This document shows positions 7,574 to 17,260 of a stretch of DNA of 44,247 nucleotides, piece by piece. Source of the stretch: Chloroflexota bacterium (lineage in GTDB: Bacteria > Chloroflexota > Anaerolineae > Aggregatilineales > Phototrophicaceae); contig JAPOYU010000098.1 in the NCBI GenBank assembly GCA_026706395.1, positions 3,587 through 47,833 of the forward strand, in the 5' to 3' direction. Numbering within the stretch: the first letter of the stretch is position 1; each line of letters opens with the position of its first letter. Below the pieces are notes generated by a model that was given only the letters and a program-made list of their open reading frames with translations, was not told where the DNA came from and did not search any database. Both the position numbers and the translations under genes were made by a program.

Positions 7574-10500
7574 GCCAAATGCCCATCCAACTCGTCGCTC
7601 AGTTGCGCGAAGACCTCCCGCGCTTGCTGCGGCGGGGCATAATCGGCGCTATCGACTGAGTCGATCAGCGCGTTGAACTTCTCGTGTAGCCCGCTGGCGT
7701 ACAGCTGCGACTCGGTATAGCCCACATTGATCAGGTCCGGCAGCAGCCGGTCAACTTCGGCGGCGATGGCGGCCGCGTTCGCTCGCAGAGCTTGATCGTC
7801 ACCCCGCTCGGCCCAGGCTTCCACCTGCGCTTTCAACACCACAAGCCGATTGATCAATTCATTGTTCTGCGTCAGCCGATCGCGAATCGCCAGCAGCATC
7901 TCAAGCTGCGTCTGATGCTCTTCGTCGGTCGCTGCCACTCGAGGATCGGCGCGCAGCTCAAAGCGCTGTACGCTGCTCTCGCCATCGACGACCAGTTCCG
8001 CCAGGTATTCCCCCGGCACGATCATCGGACCATCGGGTCTATCCCAGGCGCCATCAAGTCCTTCGACCGACACCGCGCCCGGATAGCGCAGATTCCAACT
8101 GAAGCGATTGACGCCCGCTTCTGCCGACAAGCCTGGCTGCTCGTCGCTGCTGAAGCGGCGAATCAGATCGCCCTCGAGAGTGCGGATGCAGAACTCGACC
8201 GGCGCTTTCGGCGTCTCGCTGAGGTGGTGCCAGAAAACGATGCCCGCCGGCGGATTCTTACCCGCGTTGAGGTATTGCGGCTCGCCGTCTCTGCCGCTGA
8301 CGAATGCGACCGCGCTCGTGCCCGCCAGTCCATAATTGACCATGTCCGCGGGGTAGCTCTCGTCCCAGCCGCCGAAGCCGGGGTAGGTGCGCAGCCTCCT
8401 TTTCGCCGCCGGAGCAAACAGTTGCGCCTTCGCCTCGCCGATCTCGCTCTGCGATTGATGCAGCGGCGACAAGTCATCGAGTATCCAGAAGGAACGCCCG
8501 TGCGTCGCCACCACCAGGTCGCAGTCCTTGATGACAAAATCGTGTATGGGGCAGACCGGCAGATTGCCGCCCATCGGCTGCCAGTTCGCGCCGTCATCAA
8601 AGGAGATAGTGATGCCCGTCTCAGTCCCGGCGTACAGCAGGCCGCGCCGGTTCGGGTCCTCGCGGATGACCCGGGTGAACTCATGCTCGGGGATACCCTT
8701 CGTTATCGCCGTCCAGTTCTCGCCGTAATCGGTCGTCTTGTAGAGATAGGGACGGGTGTCATCGAGCTTGTAGCGCGTCGCCGCCAGATAAGCCGCCCCC
8801 GCCTGATGCTCGGACACATCGATGATGCTGATCAGCGCCCACTCCGGCAGATCCGGCGGCGTGATCTCCCGCCATTCTCGGCCCCCATCCCGGGAGATAT
8901 GCACCAGGCCGTCATCACTGCCCGCCCAGAGCACACCCGCTTCATGCGGACATTCCGCCAGCGCGAATATGTTGCAGTAGACCTCGGCGCCGGTATTGTC
9001 CCGCGTGATCGGGCCGCCGGAGGCTTTCAGCTTGTCCGGGTCATTGCGTGTCAGATCCGGGCTCAGCACTTCGAAGCTCGCGCCCAGGTTGGTCGAGCGG
9101 TGCAGATGCTGGCTGCAGACGTAGAGCACATCCGGGTCATGGCGCGAGAACATGATGGGGAAGGTCCACTGAAAGCGATATTTCATCCGCTCCGCGCCGG
9201 CGCCCCAGCCATACAGCTCGGGCCAGGCGGTGATAATCCACTTCTGCCCGCTGCGATGGTTGTACAGCGTCATCAGGTCGTTGTAGGCACGCTGCCCGAT
9301 GGGACCGGAGGCCACCACGATATCCTGGTCGTCCGGCTTGATGGCGATATAGCCGCTCTCGCCCCCGCCCGGCGCATACCAGTCCCGCTCGTGTATCGCC
9401 CCATCGACCGTCGCGCTCGGCACGGTGATAGCGGTGTTGTCCTGTTGCGAGCCATAGACGCGGTAGGGAAAGCGATCATCCGTGCAGACGTGATAGAGCT
9501 GCGCCGTCGGCTGATTGTAAATGGACGACCAACTCCGTCCGCCGTTGAAGGATGCGCAAGCGCCGCCATCGTTGCCCCGGATCATGCGCTGATTGTCGTC
9601 CGGGTCGATCCAAAGCGCGTGCTCATCGCCATGCGGCGTCGGCATCGTCTTGAAGGTCGCGCCGGCATCCACCGATTTCCACATGCTGTAATTCTGGATG
9701 TACACGGTGTCGGGGTCCTGCGTATCCGCCGTGATGTGCATGTAATACCAGGGCCGCGTGCGCAGCAGCGATTGCTCGCTCAGCCGGATCCAGGTCGCGC
9801 CGTAGTCATCGGAACGGAAGACCGCGCCGTCCTCCGCTTCGATCACCGCCCAGACACGCCCGGCTTGGGCAGGCGAAACGGCCACGCCAATCTTCCCCAA
9901 CAAGCCCGTCGGCAATCCATTGCCCCCCTCCCTCTTTATGGGATGCCCGCCATAGAGATGGCGGGACTGGCTGGGGGTGGGGGTGAGCTCCTGCCAACTG
10001 TCGCCGCCGTCCATGCTCCGCCACAAGCCGCAATCGGGTCCCCCGTTCTCCAGCTTGTGCGGGTAGCGCTGCGCCTGCCAGATCGCCGCGAACAGAATCC
10101 TCGGATTATTTAGGTCCATCGCTACATCGTGCGAGCCGGCCCGCTCGCTCTTGTACAGCACTTTCTGCCAAGTGCCGCCGCCATCGGTCGAGCGGAAGAC
10201 GCCCCGTTCCTCATTGGGACCGAAAGCGTGACCCAAGGCCGCCACATACAGCAGATCCGGGTCGTGTGGATGAATTACGATCTTGCCGATATGACGGGTA
10301 TCGCTCAGCCCGATATGCCGCCAGCTCATGCCGGCGTCGACCGACTTGTACAGTCCGTCGCCATGCGAGACATTGCCGCGGATCGTGCTTTCGCCCGTGC
10401 CGGCGTAAATCACATTCGGGTCCGATGCCGAAACCGCCAGCGCCCCAATCGCCGCCGTATTGAAATAGCCATCCGAGATATTATGCCAATACGTGCCACC

Positions 10501-10680
10501 ATCGGTTGTCTTCCAGACGCCGCCGGCGCAAGCGCCCATGTAGAACGTCATCTTCTGTGAGACATCGCCGGCGACAGCCACCACCCGCCCACCCCGATGC
10601 GGACCGATGCAGCGCCATTCCAGCTTGTCCAGCAGTTGCCTTCGGATGTCTTGAGTCCTCTTGGAAAGTCTGCCTGTCAT
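7486..10680 (-). CDS. large BNR-repeat / sortilin-like beta-propeller protein
   Basis: A 1064-residue protein, start ATG 10680 with AAGGAAG upstream. It carries many BNR/Asp-box-like units (VWKTTDGGTYW, GLYKSVDAGMSW, VFRSTDGGGTW, LWRSMDGGDSW, HISRDGGREW, YKTTDYGENW, TISFDDGANW), as in VPS10/sortilin-type and glycosyl-hydrolase-like propellers. The propellers fill about residues 20-750. A C-terminal region after about 850 is alpha-helical. No signal peptide is seen at this start. The N-terminal LEWRCIGPHRGGRV is characteristic of a widespread group annotated as glycosyl hydrolase, but no catalytic residues of a true glycosidase are evident. Residues around 245-265 are encoded by an inserted copy of the G-rich dispersed repeat at 9923-9984. 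Confidence 0.85.
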   Translation of the reverse strand: MTGRLSKRTQDIRRQLLDKLEWRCIGPHRGGRVVAVAGDVSQKMTFYMGACAGGVWKTTDGGTYWHNISDGYFNTAAIGALAVSASDPNVIYAGTGESTIRGNVSHGDGLYKSVDAGMSWRHIGLSDTRHIGKIVIHPHDPDLLYVAALGHAFGPNEERGVFRSTDGGGTWQKVLYKSERAGSHDVAMDLNNPRILFAAIWQAQRYPHKLENGGPDCGLWRSMDGGDSWQELTPTPSQSRHLYGGHPIKREGGNGLPTGLLGKIGVAVSPAQAGRVWAVIEAEDGAVFRSDDYGATWIRLSEQSLLRTRPWYYMHITADTQDPDTVYIQNYSMWKSVDAGATFKTMPTPHGDEHALWIDPDDNQRMIRGNDGGACASFNGGRSWSSIYNQPTAQLYHVCTDDRFPYRVYGSQQDNTAITVPSATVDGAIHERDWYAPGGGESGYIAIKPDDQDIVVASGPIGQRAYNDLMTLYNHRSGQKWIITAWPELYGWGAGAERMKYRFQWTFPIMFSRHDPDVLYVCSQHLHRSTNLGASFEVLSPDLTRNDPDKLKASGGPITRDNTGAEVYCNIFALAECPHEAGVLWAGSDDGLVHISRDGGREWREITPPDLPEWALISIIDVSEHQAGAAYLAATRYKLDDTRPYLYKTTDYGENWTAITKGIPEHEFTRVIREDPNRRGLLYAGTETGITISFDDGANWQPMGGNLPVCPIHDFVIKDCDLVVATHGRSFWILDDLSPLHQSQSEIGEAKAQLFAPAAKRRLRTYPGFGGWDESYPADMVNYGLAGTSAVAFVSGRDGEPQYLNAGKNPPAGIVFWHHLSETPKAPVEFCIRTLEGDLIRRFSSDEQPGLSAEAGVNRFSWNLRYPGAVSVEGLDGAWDRPDGPMIVPGEYLAELVVDGESSVQRFELRADPRVAATDEEHQTQLEMLLAIRDRLTQNNELINRLVVLKAQVEAWAERGDDQALRANAAAIAAEVDRLLPDLINVGYTESQLYASGLHEKFNALIDSVDSADYAPPQQAREVFAQLSDELDGHLAYVRTDLGETVADFNAAVRALGLEAVDLP
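9923..9984 (+). repeat. G-rich palindromic repeat inside the propeller gene
   Basis: Layout is CCCTCCCTC, then TTTATGGG, then an inner inverted repeat CCCGCCAT/ATGGCGGG, then GGGGGTGGGGG. It is almost the same as the copy at 27656. Here it lies within the coding sequence, in frame, on the non-coding strand, and supplies residues such as HLYGGHPIKREGG between two propeller blades. Confidence 0.8.
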
Positions 10681-10882
10681 CTGCGTCTTCCTTCTACACG
10701 TCTCTTGTGATCACAGTCGATCTGCCGAGGAGTTGAGGCTGACTGTCAATGCCGCGAGTGTACCCGTCGTCGCCAAACATCGCCATTGCGGTGGATTCAA
10801 TATTGATGCGCAAGGCTTCGCTGCGCTCCGTCACCAGAATTTGTATACCCTGTAGAACTTCGCTACAATGCTTGTTTAGCAA

Positions 10883-11194
10883 ATGGTCGATGGTGCCAAT
10901 CGCCTGACCGCCTTCATCAGCGTCATCATCCCTATTATGTGGCCCGGCATCATTTCGACAGCTCTGTTCACACTCTTGCTCGCCTACAGCGATTTTCTGC
11001 CCGTGCGCATCCTCACCCAATCCAACTGGACGCTGACGGTCGCCATTTCTAAATACGCCGCCGGCGAATATCCGGGGCATATCACCCTGGCCGCCGTCGC
11101 CGCTGTCTCGGCCGCCGTTCCCATCATCATTGTCGTCTTCATCTTTCAGGGACAGTTGGTCAAGGGCTTGACCTCCGGCGCGATCAAAGCCTAG
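10883..11194 (+). pseudogene. C-terminal remnant of a MalG-type sugar ABC permease
   Basis: The frame begins MVDGANRLTAFISVIIPIMW, exactly at the EAA loop of binding-protein-dependent permeases (normally EAAxxDGA), and continues through the last membrane helices to VKGLTSGAIKA, the usual MalG-family C-terminus. Only about 103 of roughly 280 residues remain. An in-frame TAG lies two codons before the ATG at 10883, so the 5' part is lost, not simply mis-started. It is therefore a non-functional stub. No partner permease, binding protein or ATPase lies beside it. Confidence 0.85.
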
Positions 11195-11232
11195 TGAATA
11201 GACGCGGTAGATGCAAACTATGGAGCGCTGAC

Positions 11233-12315
11233 ATGTCGAACTTGCTGAATCAAAAGAACAAAGAAATCGTCTGGGATTATTGGCAGAAGCTCAACCATGT
11301 CGGGGCCGACCATGTGCCCGCTGCAATCCGCGCCGCGATCCATGATGATGTCGATTGGAATGGATCGGCGCCAATTGATCAGATCTTGGGCGTTGACAAT
11401 CTGATAACAGATTTCTGGCTGCCGCTGCTGCATTCCTTCCCCGATATCAAAATCAGACCCTACGTGTTCATGGGCGGCATCGAATCGGGCATGTCAGATT
11501 GGGCGGGCGAAGTCGGCAGCGAGTGGGTCACCGGCTGTGGCTATCTCACCGGTACTTTCGCCAACGACTGGCTAGGCATACCAGCGACCGGGAAGAAGAC
11601 CAATATCTGGTTCGGGCAGTTCTACGTGATGCGCGATGGCAAAATCGCTGAAAGCTACGTGCAGTACGATATTCTCGCTGTCATGCGTCAGGCGGGCTAT
11701 CAGGTGTTGCCGCCGGCGCCGGGCGCTGAGGGCGGCAAGGTTCCCGGACCGGTCGCCAAAGACGGTATCTTGCTGACCGAGCAAGACCCGCTGGAATCAC
11801 GCAAAAGCTTGCAGTTGGTCGAAGCCATGGGCAAAGGCCTTATGCGCTACGTCCGCGACCGGGACGGTGGCGATATGAGCCGCATGGAGCAGGACAAATA
11901 CTGGCATCAGGATATGAAGTGGTACGGTCCAAGCGGGATCGGCGGCTGCTTCACCCTCGAAGAGTTTGAAGATTTCCATCAACGAAATTGGCTGCGCGGC
12001 TTCGGCGACCGCAACCTGGAGGTCGAGCGTGGCGGCCGCAGCATGGGATTCATCGGCGAAGGCAAGTACGCCTGCGGCGGCATCTGGGACACAGCGTTTT
12101 CCTACAACCATGGTGATTATGCCGGCATACCCGCCACCGGCAATCTGATGACCATCCGCGACTTCGACTGGTGGAAGCGCGAAGGCGACTTTCTGATCGA
12201 GAATTGGGTGCCAATTGATATGATCGACCTCTGCCGACAAATGGGCGTCGACCTCATGGAGCGTCTCCGCCAGCAAATAGAGCAGCGCAAGCAGCCGGCA
12301 GACCTGCTGTGTTAA
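11233..12315 (+). CDS. tandem SnoaL-like (NTF2-fold) protein
   Basis: 360 residues from ATG 11233, which has GGAG 8 bases upstream. A GTG at 11194 would add 13 atypical residues. Two NTF2/SnoaL-like domains can be seen: residues about 5-160 (DFWLPLLHSFPDIKIRPYVFM, then GTFANDWLGIPATGKKTNIW) and about 195-350 (MKWYGPSGIGGCFTLEEF, then DYAGIPATGNLMTIRDFDWW). Both keep the GIPATG loop typical of ester cyclases, so this is a fusion or internal duplication of a polyketide-cyclase-like fold. Members act as cyclases, isomerases or hydrolases on small ring compounds. No polyketide genes are nearby, so the substrate is unknown. Confidence 0.75.
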   Translation: MSNLLNQKNKEIVWDYWQKLNHVGADHVPAAIRAAIHDDVDWNGSAPIDQILGVDNLITDFWLPLLHSFPDIKIRPYVFMGGIESGMSDWAGEVGSEWVTGCGYLTGTFANDWLGIPATGKKTNIWFGQFYVMRDGKIAESYVQYDILAVMRQAGYQVLPPAPGAEGGKVPGPVAKDGILLTEQDPLESRKSLQLVEAMGKGLMRYVRDRDGGDMSRMEQDKYWHQDMKWYGPSGIGGCFTLEEFEDFHQRNWLRGFGDRNLEVERGGRSMGFIGEGKYACGGIWDTAFSYNHGDYAGIPATGNLMTIRDFDWWKREGDFLIENWVPIDMIDLCRQMGVDLMERLRQQIEQRKQPADLLC

Positions 12316-12343
12316 CGGCCAGACTACTCCGGCGACGAGCGCT

Positions 12344-14965
12344 TTAGCCGGTTGACCGGGACGCCCGCACCGCGACGAAGGTGAAGACCAGCAGCGTGCC
12401 AAAGTAAAGCAGCACGCCCACCCAGGTCAGCGTATCGCCGCTGCCGGCATACATCAGGAAGGCCGATACTACGGTTAGAATGCCGATGAGCAGGATAATT
12501 GGCTGGTTCACCGATGACTTCAGCTTGCCGTCGGCCGGTTCCTCGCCATCCACAATATAGCCCTGGTCTTCCAGCCGCTGCCGCGATTCGGGATCGACCA
12601 TCGCGTAGCCGCCGCTGACATAATTGACCGCCTGCCGCAAACCGAATTCGACGCCGCTGGTCTCCGGATGCAGCAGCATAACCGGCGTCGATGTCCGCTC
12701 GGCGATAACCATCGGGGTATTGCCGAAGAGGCGCTGCTTCACGCGTGTATCCCGCGTCTCGCCGATGACCACAAAATCGTAGTCGCTCGCCGCCTCCACA
12801 ATGGCGTCAACACGATGGGGATTGACCTGCGTGTACAATTCGACCTGTTTGCCCTCCACCTTGACCGCGTCAATTTGCCGCTGCAAGGCGCGCGTCATTC
12901 GCTCGCGCTCGGCCGATGAGGTTTCCGGCGAGAAGACATGCAGCAAGTCCAACTGCATTTCCAGCTCGGAGAATAATTGGATGAGCTGCAAGGAATAGCC
13001 CACCTGACGCGGCTCGGCGATCGGCATGAGGATGCGCTTGGCTGTCGCGGTTTCGCCCGGCTGCAGCATCATAACATCGCAATTCACCTCGCCCAGCACC
13101 TGATCGATATTCGCGCCGAGCCCGGTCCAGCCTTCGCTCGTCATGACGCCCTGCCAGCCGATGACCAGCAAGTCCGCTCGCTGCTCATGCGCCGTATCAA
13201 TGATGGCCGGCGCCACCCGCCGCGCCACCCGCACGATGTAGTCGAGCGCGATTTCGTCATCATCGACCATAGATATGGCCTTTTCGCGCAAGGCTTCGCC
13301 GCCGGCCAGATAGCGGTGGCCGGAGGACAAGGGCGTCGGCGAGGGTACCGTGACCACATGCAAGAGCGTCACCTTGCCCCCGTTCAGCTTCGCCGCATGC
13401 ACCGCCGGCGGCAGCAGGGTCGAAAGCGAGTCCGGATTCGCTACCGGCACCAAGACGCGATAGGGCGCCTCCTGCGTCGGCGTCAATAGCTCGGTCTGCT
13501 GTACGACAGGACTGCGATGCGCTTTCTCCTGCCGCGGCCGGGCATACAGGAAGTAAATCAGGAAGCCGCCGCCGATCCAGACCGCCGCGTAAATCCAGGC
13601 GTAGATCGACACCTCAAACAGCGATAGCACGAGCAGGAACTGCATGCCGATGGCGACCATCGGCAAGATCGGGAAGAAGGGCAGCAGGAAGCCGTATTTC
13701 AAGTTCTTGCCGTATTTGCCGCGGATCGTCAGCACCGCCAGATTCACTTGCAGGAACAAGAGGATGAACATGATATCGGCCGAGGCGGCGACATCTTTTA
13801 TCGGCAAAGTGAGCGCGACGAAGATGATCAAGACGCCCGACCAGCCCAAAGCCACATGCGGCGTGCGCGTCTTGGCGCTGACGTTCGAGAAGCCGTCCGG
13901 CAGCGCCCGGTCCCGCCCCATGGCGAAGGAGACGCGGGTCGAAGAAAAGGTCGTCGCGTTCAATGCGCTCATCGTCGACAGGATGGCGCCCAGCATAATC
14001 AGGAAGGTGCCGAAGGGCATAAACTGCTCGGCGGCCCGGGCGATGCCGATCTCGCCCAGCTGGCCCAGCCACTCGTGGATGACAACCCCTGGGGGCGCCT
14101 CCACCGCGCCAATGATGACAAATGCCACCAGCATATAAATCGGGATCACAATCGCCAATGACAGGAAGACTGCGCGCGGGATATTCTTGCGCGGGTTCCT
14201 CACTTCTTCGCCCGCCTGCACGATGATCTCATAGCCCTCGAAGGCGATGAACGTCAAACCCATCGCGCTGACGATGCCGATAATCCCCTCCGGCGCGAAG
14301 TTGCGGAATTTCTCGAAGTGGATCGGCTCGCCGAAAATGACGAACAAGCCGCTGATGATGAAGATCAATATGATGATGACCTTGAGCACGGTGACGATGT
14401 TGCCGACCGCCCCCGTCTCCGATGTCCCGCGATAATTGATATACAGAAAGAGCAGGATGATCAGCACGGCGAAGAGCTTCCGCACCAGCTCGGCTTCGGT
14501 CAATTCTATGCCGAAGGGCAAGACCACTGGTCCGGAAAAGAAAATGCCGACATGCGCGTCATGCAAGGTATCCGGATTGCCCAGCAAGATGCGCAGCAGT
14601 TCGTAGATGAAGCTGCCGAAGCCGACGCCGTAGAGGCTGCCCGCCACCGCATGGGCGAACCAACTCATCCAGCCCGCCAGGAAGCCGTTCGGCCCCGGCA
14701 AGCCCTCCTTCACCCACAGGTAGCCGCCCCCCGCCTCCGGTATCGCCGAGCCAAGCTCCGCGTAGACCATCGCCGTCAGTACGGTGATCACGCCGTTCAG
14801 GGCGAATGCCAATATGAGCGCCGGCCCGGCTGTTCCGGCGGCGATGCCCGTCAAAACGAAGATGCCGGCGCCTATCATCGCGCCGACGCCGATCATCGTG
14901 ATATCAAACAAGCCCAGATTGCGGACAAGACCGACGTGCCCTGAGGAGTCCGACGCAGATGCCAT
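12344..14965 (-). CDS. APC-family amino acid permease fused to two UspA domains
   Basis: 873 residues from ATG 14965, with AAGGAG 7 bases upstream. Residues about 10-480 form a twelve-helix APC transporter starting GLFDITMIGVGAMIGAGIFV, the conserved first-helix substrate/sodium site, with EVRNPRKNIPRAVFLSL further on. Residues about 490-640 and 650-780 are two universal-stress-protein (UspA) modules; YRVLVPVAN begins the first and KRILMPIAEP the second. The C-terminus adds two further hydrophobic helices (PIILLIGILTVVSAFLMYAG and the following one). The cytosolic Usp pair probably gates or senses nucleotides for the transporter. It is convergent with the SnoaL-like gene. Confidence 0.9.
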   Translation of the reverse strand: MASASDSSGHVGLVRNLGLFDITMIGVGAMIGAGIFVLTGIAAGTAGPALILAFALNGVITVLTAMVYAELGSAIPEAGGGYLWVKEGLPGPNGFLAGWMSWFAHAVAGSLYGVGFGSFIYELLRILLGNPDTLHDAHVGIFFSGPVVLPFGIELTEAELVRKLFAVLIILLFLYINYRGTSETGAVGNIVTVLKVIIILIFIISGLFVIFGEPIHFEKFRNFAPEGIIGIVSAMGLTFIAFEGYEIIVQAGEEVRNPRKNIPRAVFLSLAIVIPIYMLVAFVIIGAVEAPPGVVIHEWLGQLGEIGIARAAEQFMPFGTFLIMLGAILSTMSALNATTFSSTRVSFAMGRDRALPDGFSNVSAKTRTPHVALGWSGVLIIFVALTLPIKDVAASADIMFILLFLQVNLAVLTIRGKYGKNLKYGFLLPFFPILPMVAIGMQFLLVLSLFEVSIYAWIYAAVWIGGGFLIYFLYARPRQEKAHRSPVVQQTELLTPTQEAPYRVLVPVANPDSLSTLLPPAVHAAKLNGGKVTLLHVVTVPSPTPLSSGHRYLAGGEALREKAISMVDDDEIALDYIVRVARRVAPAIIDTAHEQRADLLVIGWQGVMTSEGWTGLGANIDQVLGEVNCDVMMLQPGETATAKRILMPIAEPRQVGYSLQLIQLFSELEMQLDLLHVFSPETSSAERERMTRALQRQIDAVKVEGKQVELYTQVNPHRVDAIVEAASDYDFVVIGETRDTRVKQRLFGNTPMVIAERTSTPVMLLHPETSGVEFGLRQAVNYVSGGYAMVDPESRQRLEDQGYIVDGEEPADGKLKSSVNQPIILLIGILTVVSAFLMYAGSGDTLTWVGVLLYFGTLLVFTFVAVRASRSTG

Positions 14966-15081
14966 AGATTGCTCCTTCGCTTCGCCCAACTATGTCCATA
15001 GTAACGTATTTTTCCGCCTCGCGTAAAGCCGCCTTTGAATGCACCGAGCCATATGATTGCGCTTTGGAGGCTGTGGAGTAT

Positions 15082-15097
15082 ATTCTGTATACGGAAT
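15082..15097. promoter_or_regulatory. 16-base near-perfect palindrome
   Basis: ATTCTGTATACGGAAT is a palindrome with one mismatched pair, centred on GTATAC, and lies 10 bases before the ATG at 15107 of the broken coiled-coil gene. It may be an operator. A related sequence around GTATACAG is seen at about 5748 in another intergenic region. The binding protein is unknown. Confidence 0.35.
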
Positions 15098-15106
15098 GCG
15101 TTCAGG

Positions 15107-15715
15107 ATGAACAGCATGGCAGAGAGCGCATCATTATAACAGCGTGTCGAAGCTTTGGAACAACTGTCCCATAGTCGCGTCGTGGAACGAGTGGGCAGCT
15201 TGGAGCAGCGAGTCGCGCGCATGGAAAGCGCTCGCAAAACCGAGGAGCCTCATCTGGCGACCAAGGCCGACATCGTACGCTTGGAAACGATGATCGATGC
15301 TCAATCGGAGCAACTCAATCAGCGCATAGATGCGCAAGCCGAGAAGATTAATCAGCGCATAGACGCGCAAACAGAGCTATTCCAAGGCAAGCTTGACGCG
15401 CAAGCTGGATAGTTTCTTGGAAAACTGGACGCGCAAACTGAGCAGATAAATCAGCGCATGGACGCGCAAGCTGAGCTATTCCAGGGCAAGCTCGATGCGC
15501 AGTCCGAGCAGATCAATCAGCGGATTGATGCGCAGTCAGCGCAAACACGGACCATGTTCAGCGCGCAGCCGGAGCTATTCCAAGAGAAGCTCGATGCGCA
15601 GTCGAAAGACTTAAGACGAGAATTGGAACAGCGGATCAACCGCCTCGCTCTTTGGACGGTCGGCACAGGTATCGCTTTAGCCGCCCTCATTTTGAGCCGT
15701 CTGCCGCCAGTCTGA
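15107..15715 (+). pseudogene. coiled-coil membrane-anchored protein gene with two in-frame stops
   Basis: One reading frame runs from ATG 15107 to TGA 15713-15715 but is interrupted by TAA at 15137-15139 and TAG at 15410-15412. Sequence on both sides of each stop continues the same coiled coil, so this is a single gene of about 200 codons with nonsense changes, not two genes. The N-part has VVERVGSLEQRVARMES, the middle is ten consecutive 11-residue repeats of the form xDAQxExxxxx, and the end is one membrane helix (LALWTVGTGIALAALIL). It resembles membrane-anchored coiled-coil proteins of the DUF1640 kind only in architecture. Reinitiation at TTG 15155 and ATG 15458 could still make fragments. 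Confidence 0.65.
15293..15622 (+). repeat. ten 33-base tandem repeats encoding hendecads
   Basis: Ten consecutive 33-base units encode 11-residue repeats such as IDAQSEQLNQR, IDAQAEKINQR, IDAQTELFQGK and LDAQTEQINQR. Two unit types (ending NQR and ending QGK) alternate in the middle, which suggests expansion by duplication of 66-base pairs. The TAG stop lies in unit 4. An 11-residue period is that of hendecad coiled coils. Confidence 0.75.
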
Positions 15716-15725
15716 TCGGGTCGAA

Positions 15726-17222
15726 TCATAATCCCAGCCTGTAAGCGACATCGTTCCAGCGCAGCTCGTTCTTGAAGCCCCGCAAATCAGTCGTCTCATC
15801 TATTTGCACATACTCGACGCCGGCCATCTCGCTGAAGTCATAGATATGCTCGGCGCCCAGCGCTTGACTGAAGACGGTATGATGCGCCCCGCCGGCGTGA
15901 ATCCAGGCCGCCGCGCCAATTTGCAGATTCGGATGCGGCCGCCACAATGCCCGCGCCACCGGCAGCTTCGGCAGCGGCGCTTCCGGCTCGATCACATCGA
16001 CCGTATTCACGATCATGCGAAAGCGCTCGCCCATATCAACCAGCGAGGCGTTCAGCGCCCTCCCTGCCGCCGTATCGAATACCAGCCGCGCCGGGTCCGC
16101 CTTGCCGCCGATGCCCAGCGGATGCGCTTCCAAGCTGGGTTGACCGGCCGCGATGCTCGGGCAGACCTCGAGCATGTGCGCGCCCAGGACGGCCATATTG
16201 TCAGGCTGGAAATGGTAGGTGTAATCTTCCATGAAGGACGTGCCGCCGTCCAAGCCCTCGGCCATCACCTTCAGCGACCGCAGCAGCGCCGCCGTCTTCC
16301 AGTCGCCCTCCGCGCCAAAGCCGTAACCGGCCGCCATCAGCCGCTGCACCGCCAGACCCGGCAACTGCGCCAGACCGTGCAAGTCCTCAAAGGTCGTCGT
16401 AAACGCAGCGAAGTCGCCATCGCGCAGGAATTGGCTCAAGCCGATTTCAATCCGCGCCGCTTCCCGTACCGACTCGTGACGTCCGCCGCCCTTTCTCAGA
16501 TCGGCGCTCATGCGATAGGCCATCTCGTATTCAGCGACCAGCGCGTCGATCTCGCCGTCGCCGACCGCCTTCACCACCGCGACCAGATCGCCGACGCCGT
16601 AGCCATTGACCTGGTAGCCGAATTGTGCCTGCGCCGCCACTTTATCGCCCTCGGTCACCGCCACATTGCGCATATTGTCGCCGAAGCGCGCCACTTTCAT
16701 GCCCTGCGTCTCCGCCCAGGCGGCGGCAGCGCGCCCCCAAACCGCGATCTGACCCTGCGCCGTCTCATCGCGCCAATGACCGACAACCACCTTGCGCCGC
16801 ATGCGCAGCCGGCTCATCATGAAACCGAATTCGCGATCGCCGTGCGCCGCCTGATTGAGATTCATGAAATCCATGTCGATCTCGGACCAGGGGATGTCGC
16901 GGTTGTATTGCGTATGCAAGTGCAGCAAAGGCTTGCCCAGCGCGGTCAACCCGGCGATCCAATTCTTCGCCGGCGAAAAGGTGTGCATCCAGGCGACCAC
17001 GCCGACGCAGCGCGCGTCATTGTTGGCTTCGCGGCAGATGCCGAGGATCTCTTCCGGCGTGGTCAGCACCGGCTTGGTGACCACTTGCGTCGGAATCTCG
17101 GCCAAGTCGTCCAGGTGGGCGGCGATCTCCCGCGAATGCGCGCCGACCTGCTCGATGGCCTCGGGTCCGTAGAGATGCTGACTGCCGGTCAAGAACCAGA
17201 TTTGGTAGTTGCCAAGCCGCAT
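15726..17222 (-). CDS. araA: L-arabinose isomerase
   Basis: 498 residues, full length for the family, converting L-arabinose to L-ribulose in the cytosol. Start ATG 17222 has AAGGAG 7 bases upstream. Recognisable segments include [12 protein letters not shown] at the N-terminus, [28 protein letters not shown], the catalytic/metal-site stretch [14 protein letters not shown] with the family Glu near residue 305, [10 protein letters not shown] with the second Glu, and the His ligands in [10 protein letters not shown] and the late [12 protein letters not shown]. Together with araD at 18241 it forms an arabinose cluster. araB (ribulokinase) is not visible in the window, and a secreted-protein gene lies between araD and araA. 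Confidence 0.97.
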   Translation of the reverse strand: MRLGNYQIWFLTGSQHLYGPEAIEQVGAHSREIAAHLDDLAEIPTQVVTKPVLTTPEEILGICREANNDARCVGVVAWMHTFSPAKNWIAGLTALGKPLLHLHTQYNRDIPWSEIDMDFMNLNQAAHGDREFGFMMSRLRMRRKVVVGHWRDETAQGQIAVWGRAAAAWAETQGMKVARFGDNMRNVAVTEGDKVAAQAQFGYQVNGYGVGDLVAVVKAVGDGEIDALVAEYEMAYRMSADLRKGGGRHESVREAARIEIGLSQFLRDGDFAAFTTTFEDLHGLAQLPGLAVQRLMAAGYGFGAEGDWKTAALLRSLKVMAEGLDGGTSFMEDYTYHFQPDNMAVLGAHMLEVCPSIAAGQPSLEAHPLGIGGKADPARLVFDTAAGRALNASLVDMGERFRMIVNTVDVIEPEAPLPKLPVARALWRPHPNLQIGAAAWIHAGGAHHTVFSQALGAEHIYDFSEMAGVEYVQIDETTDLRGFKNELRWNDVAYRLGL

Positions 17223-17260
17223 GCGTCAGCTCCTTATAGTCTGTGCTGACCGGGAATCGG

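Noticed and set aside
7792..10113. 773-codon plus-strand open frame
   Set aside because: It is the antisense of the propeller gene; its product has no domain and is rich in Arg, His and Ala. GC-rich codon use leaves long antisense frames open.
15410..15412. TAG read as programmed recoding
   Set aside because: No stem-loop or other recoding signal is evident and there is a second stop at 15137; a decaying gene is simpler.
15804..17249. 481-codon plus-strand open frame
   Set aside because: Antisense of araA, with no recognisable domain.
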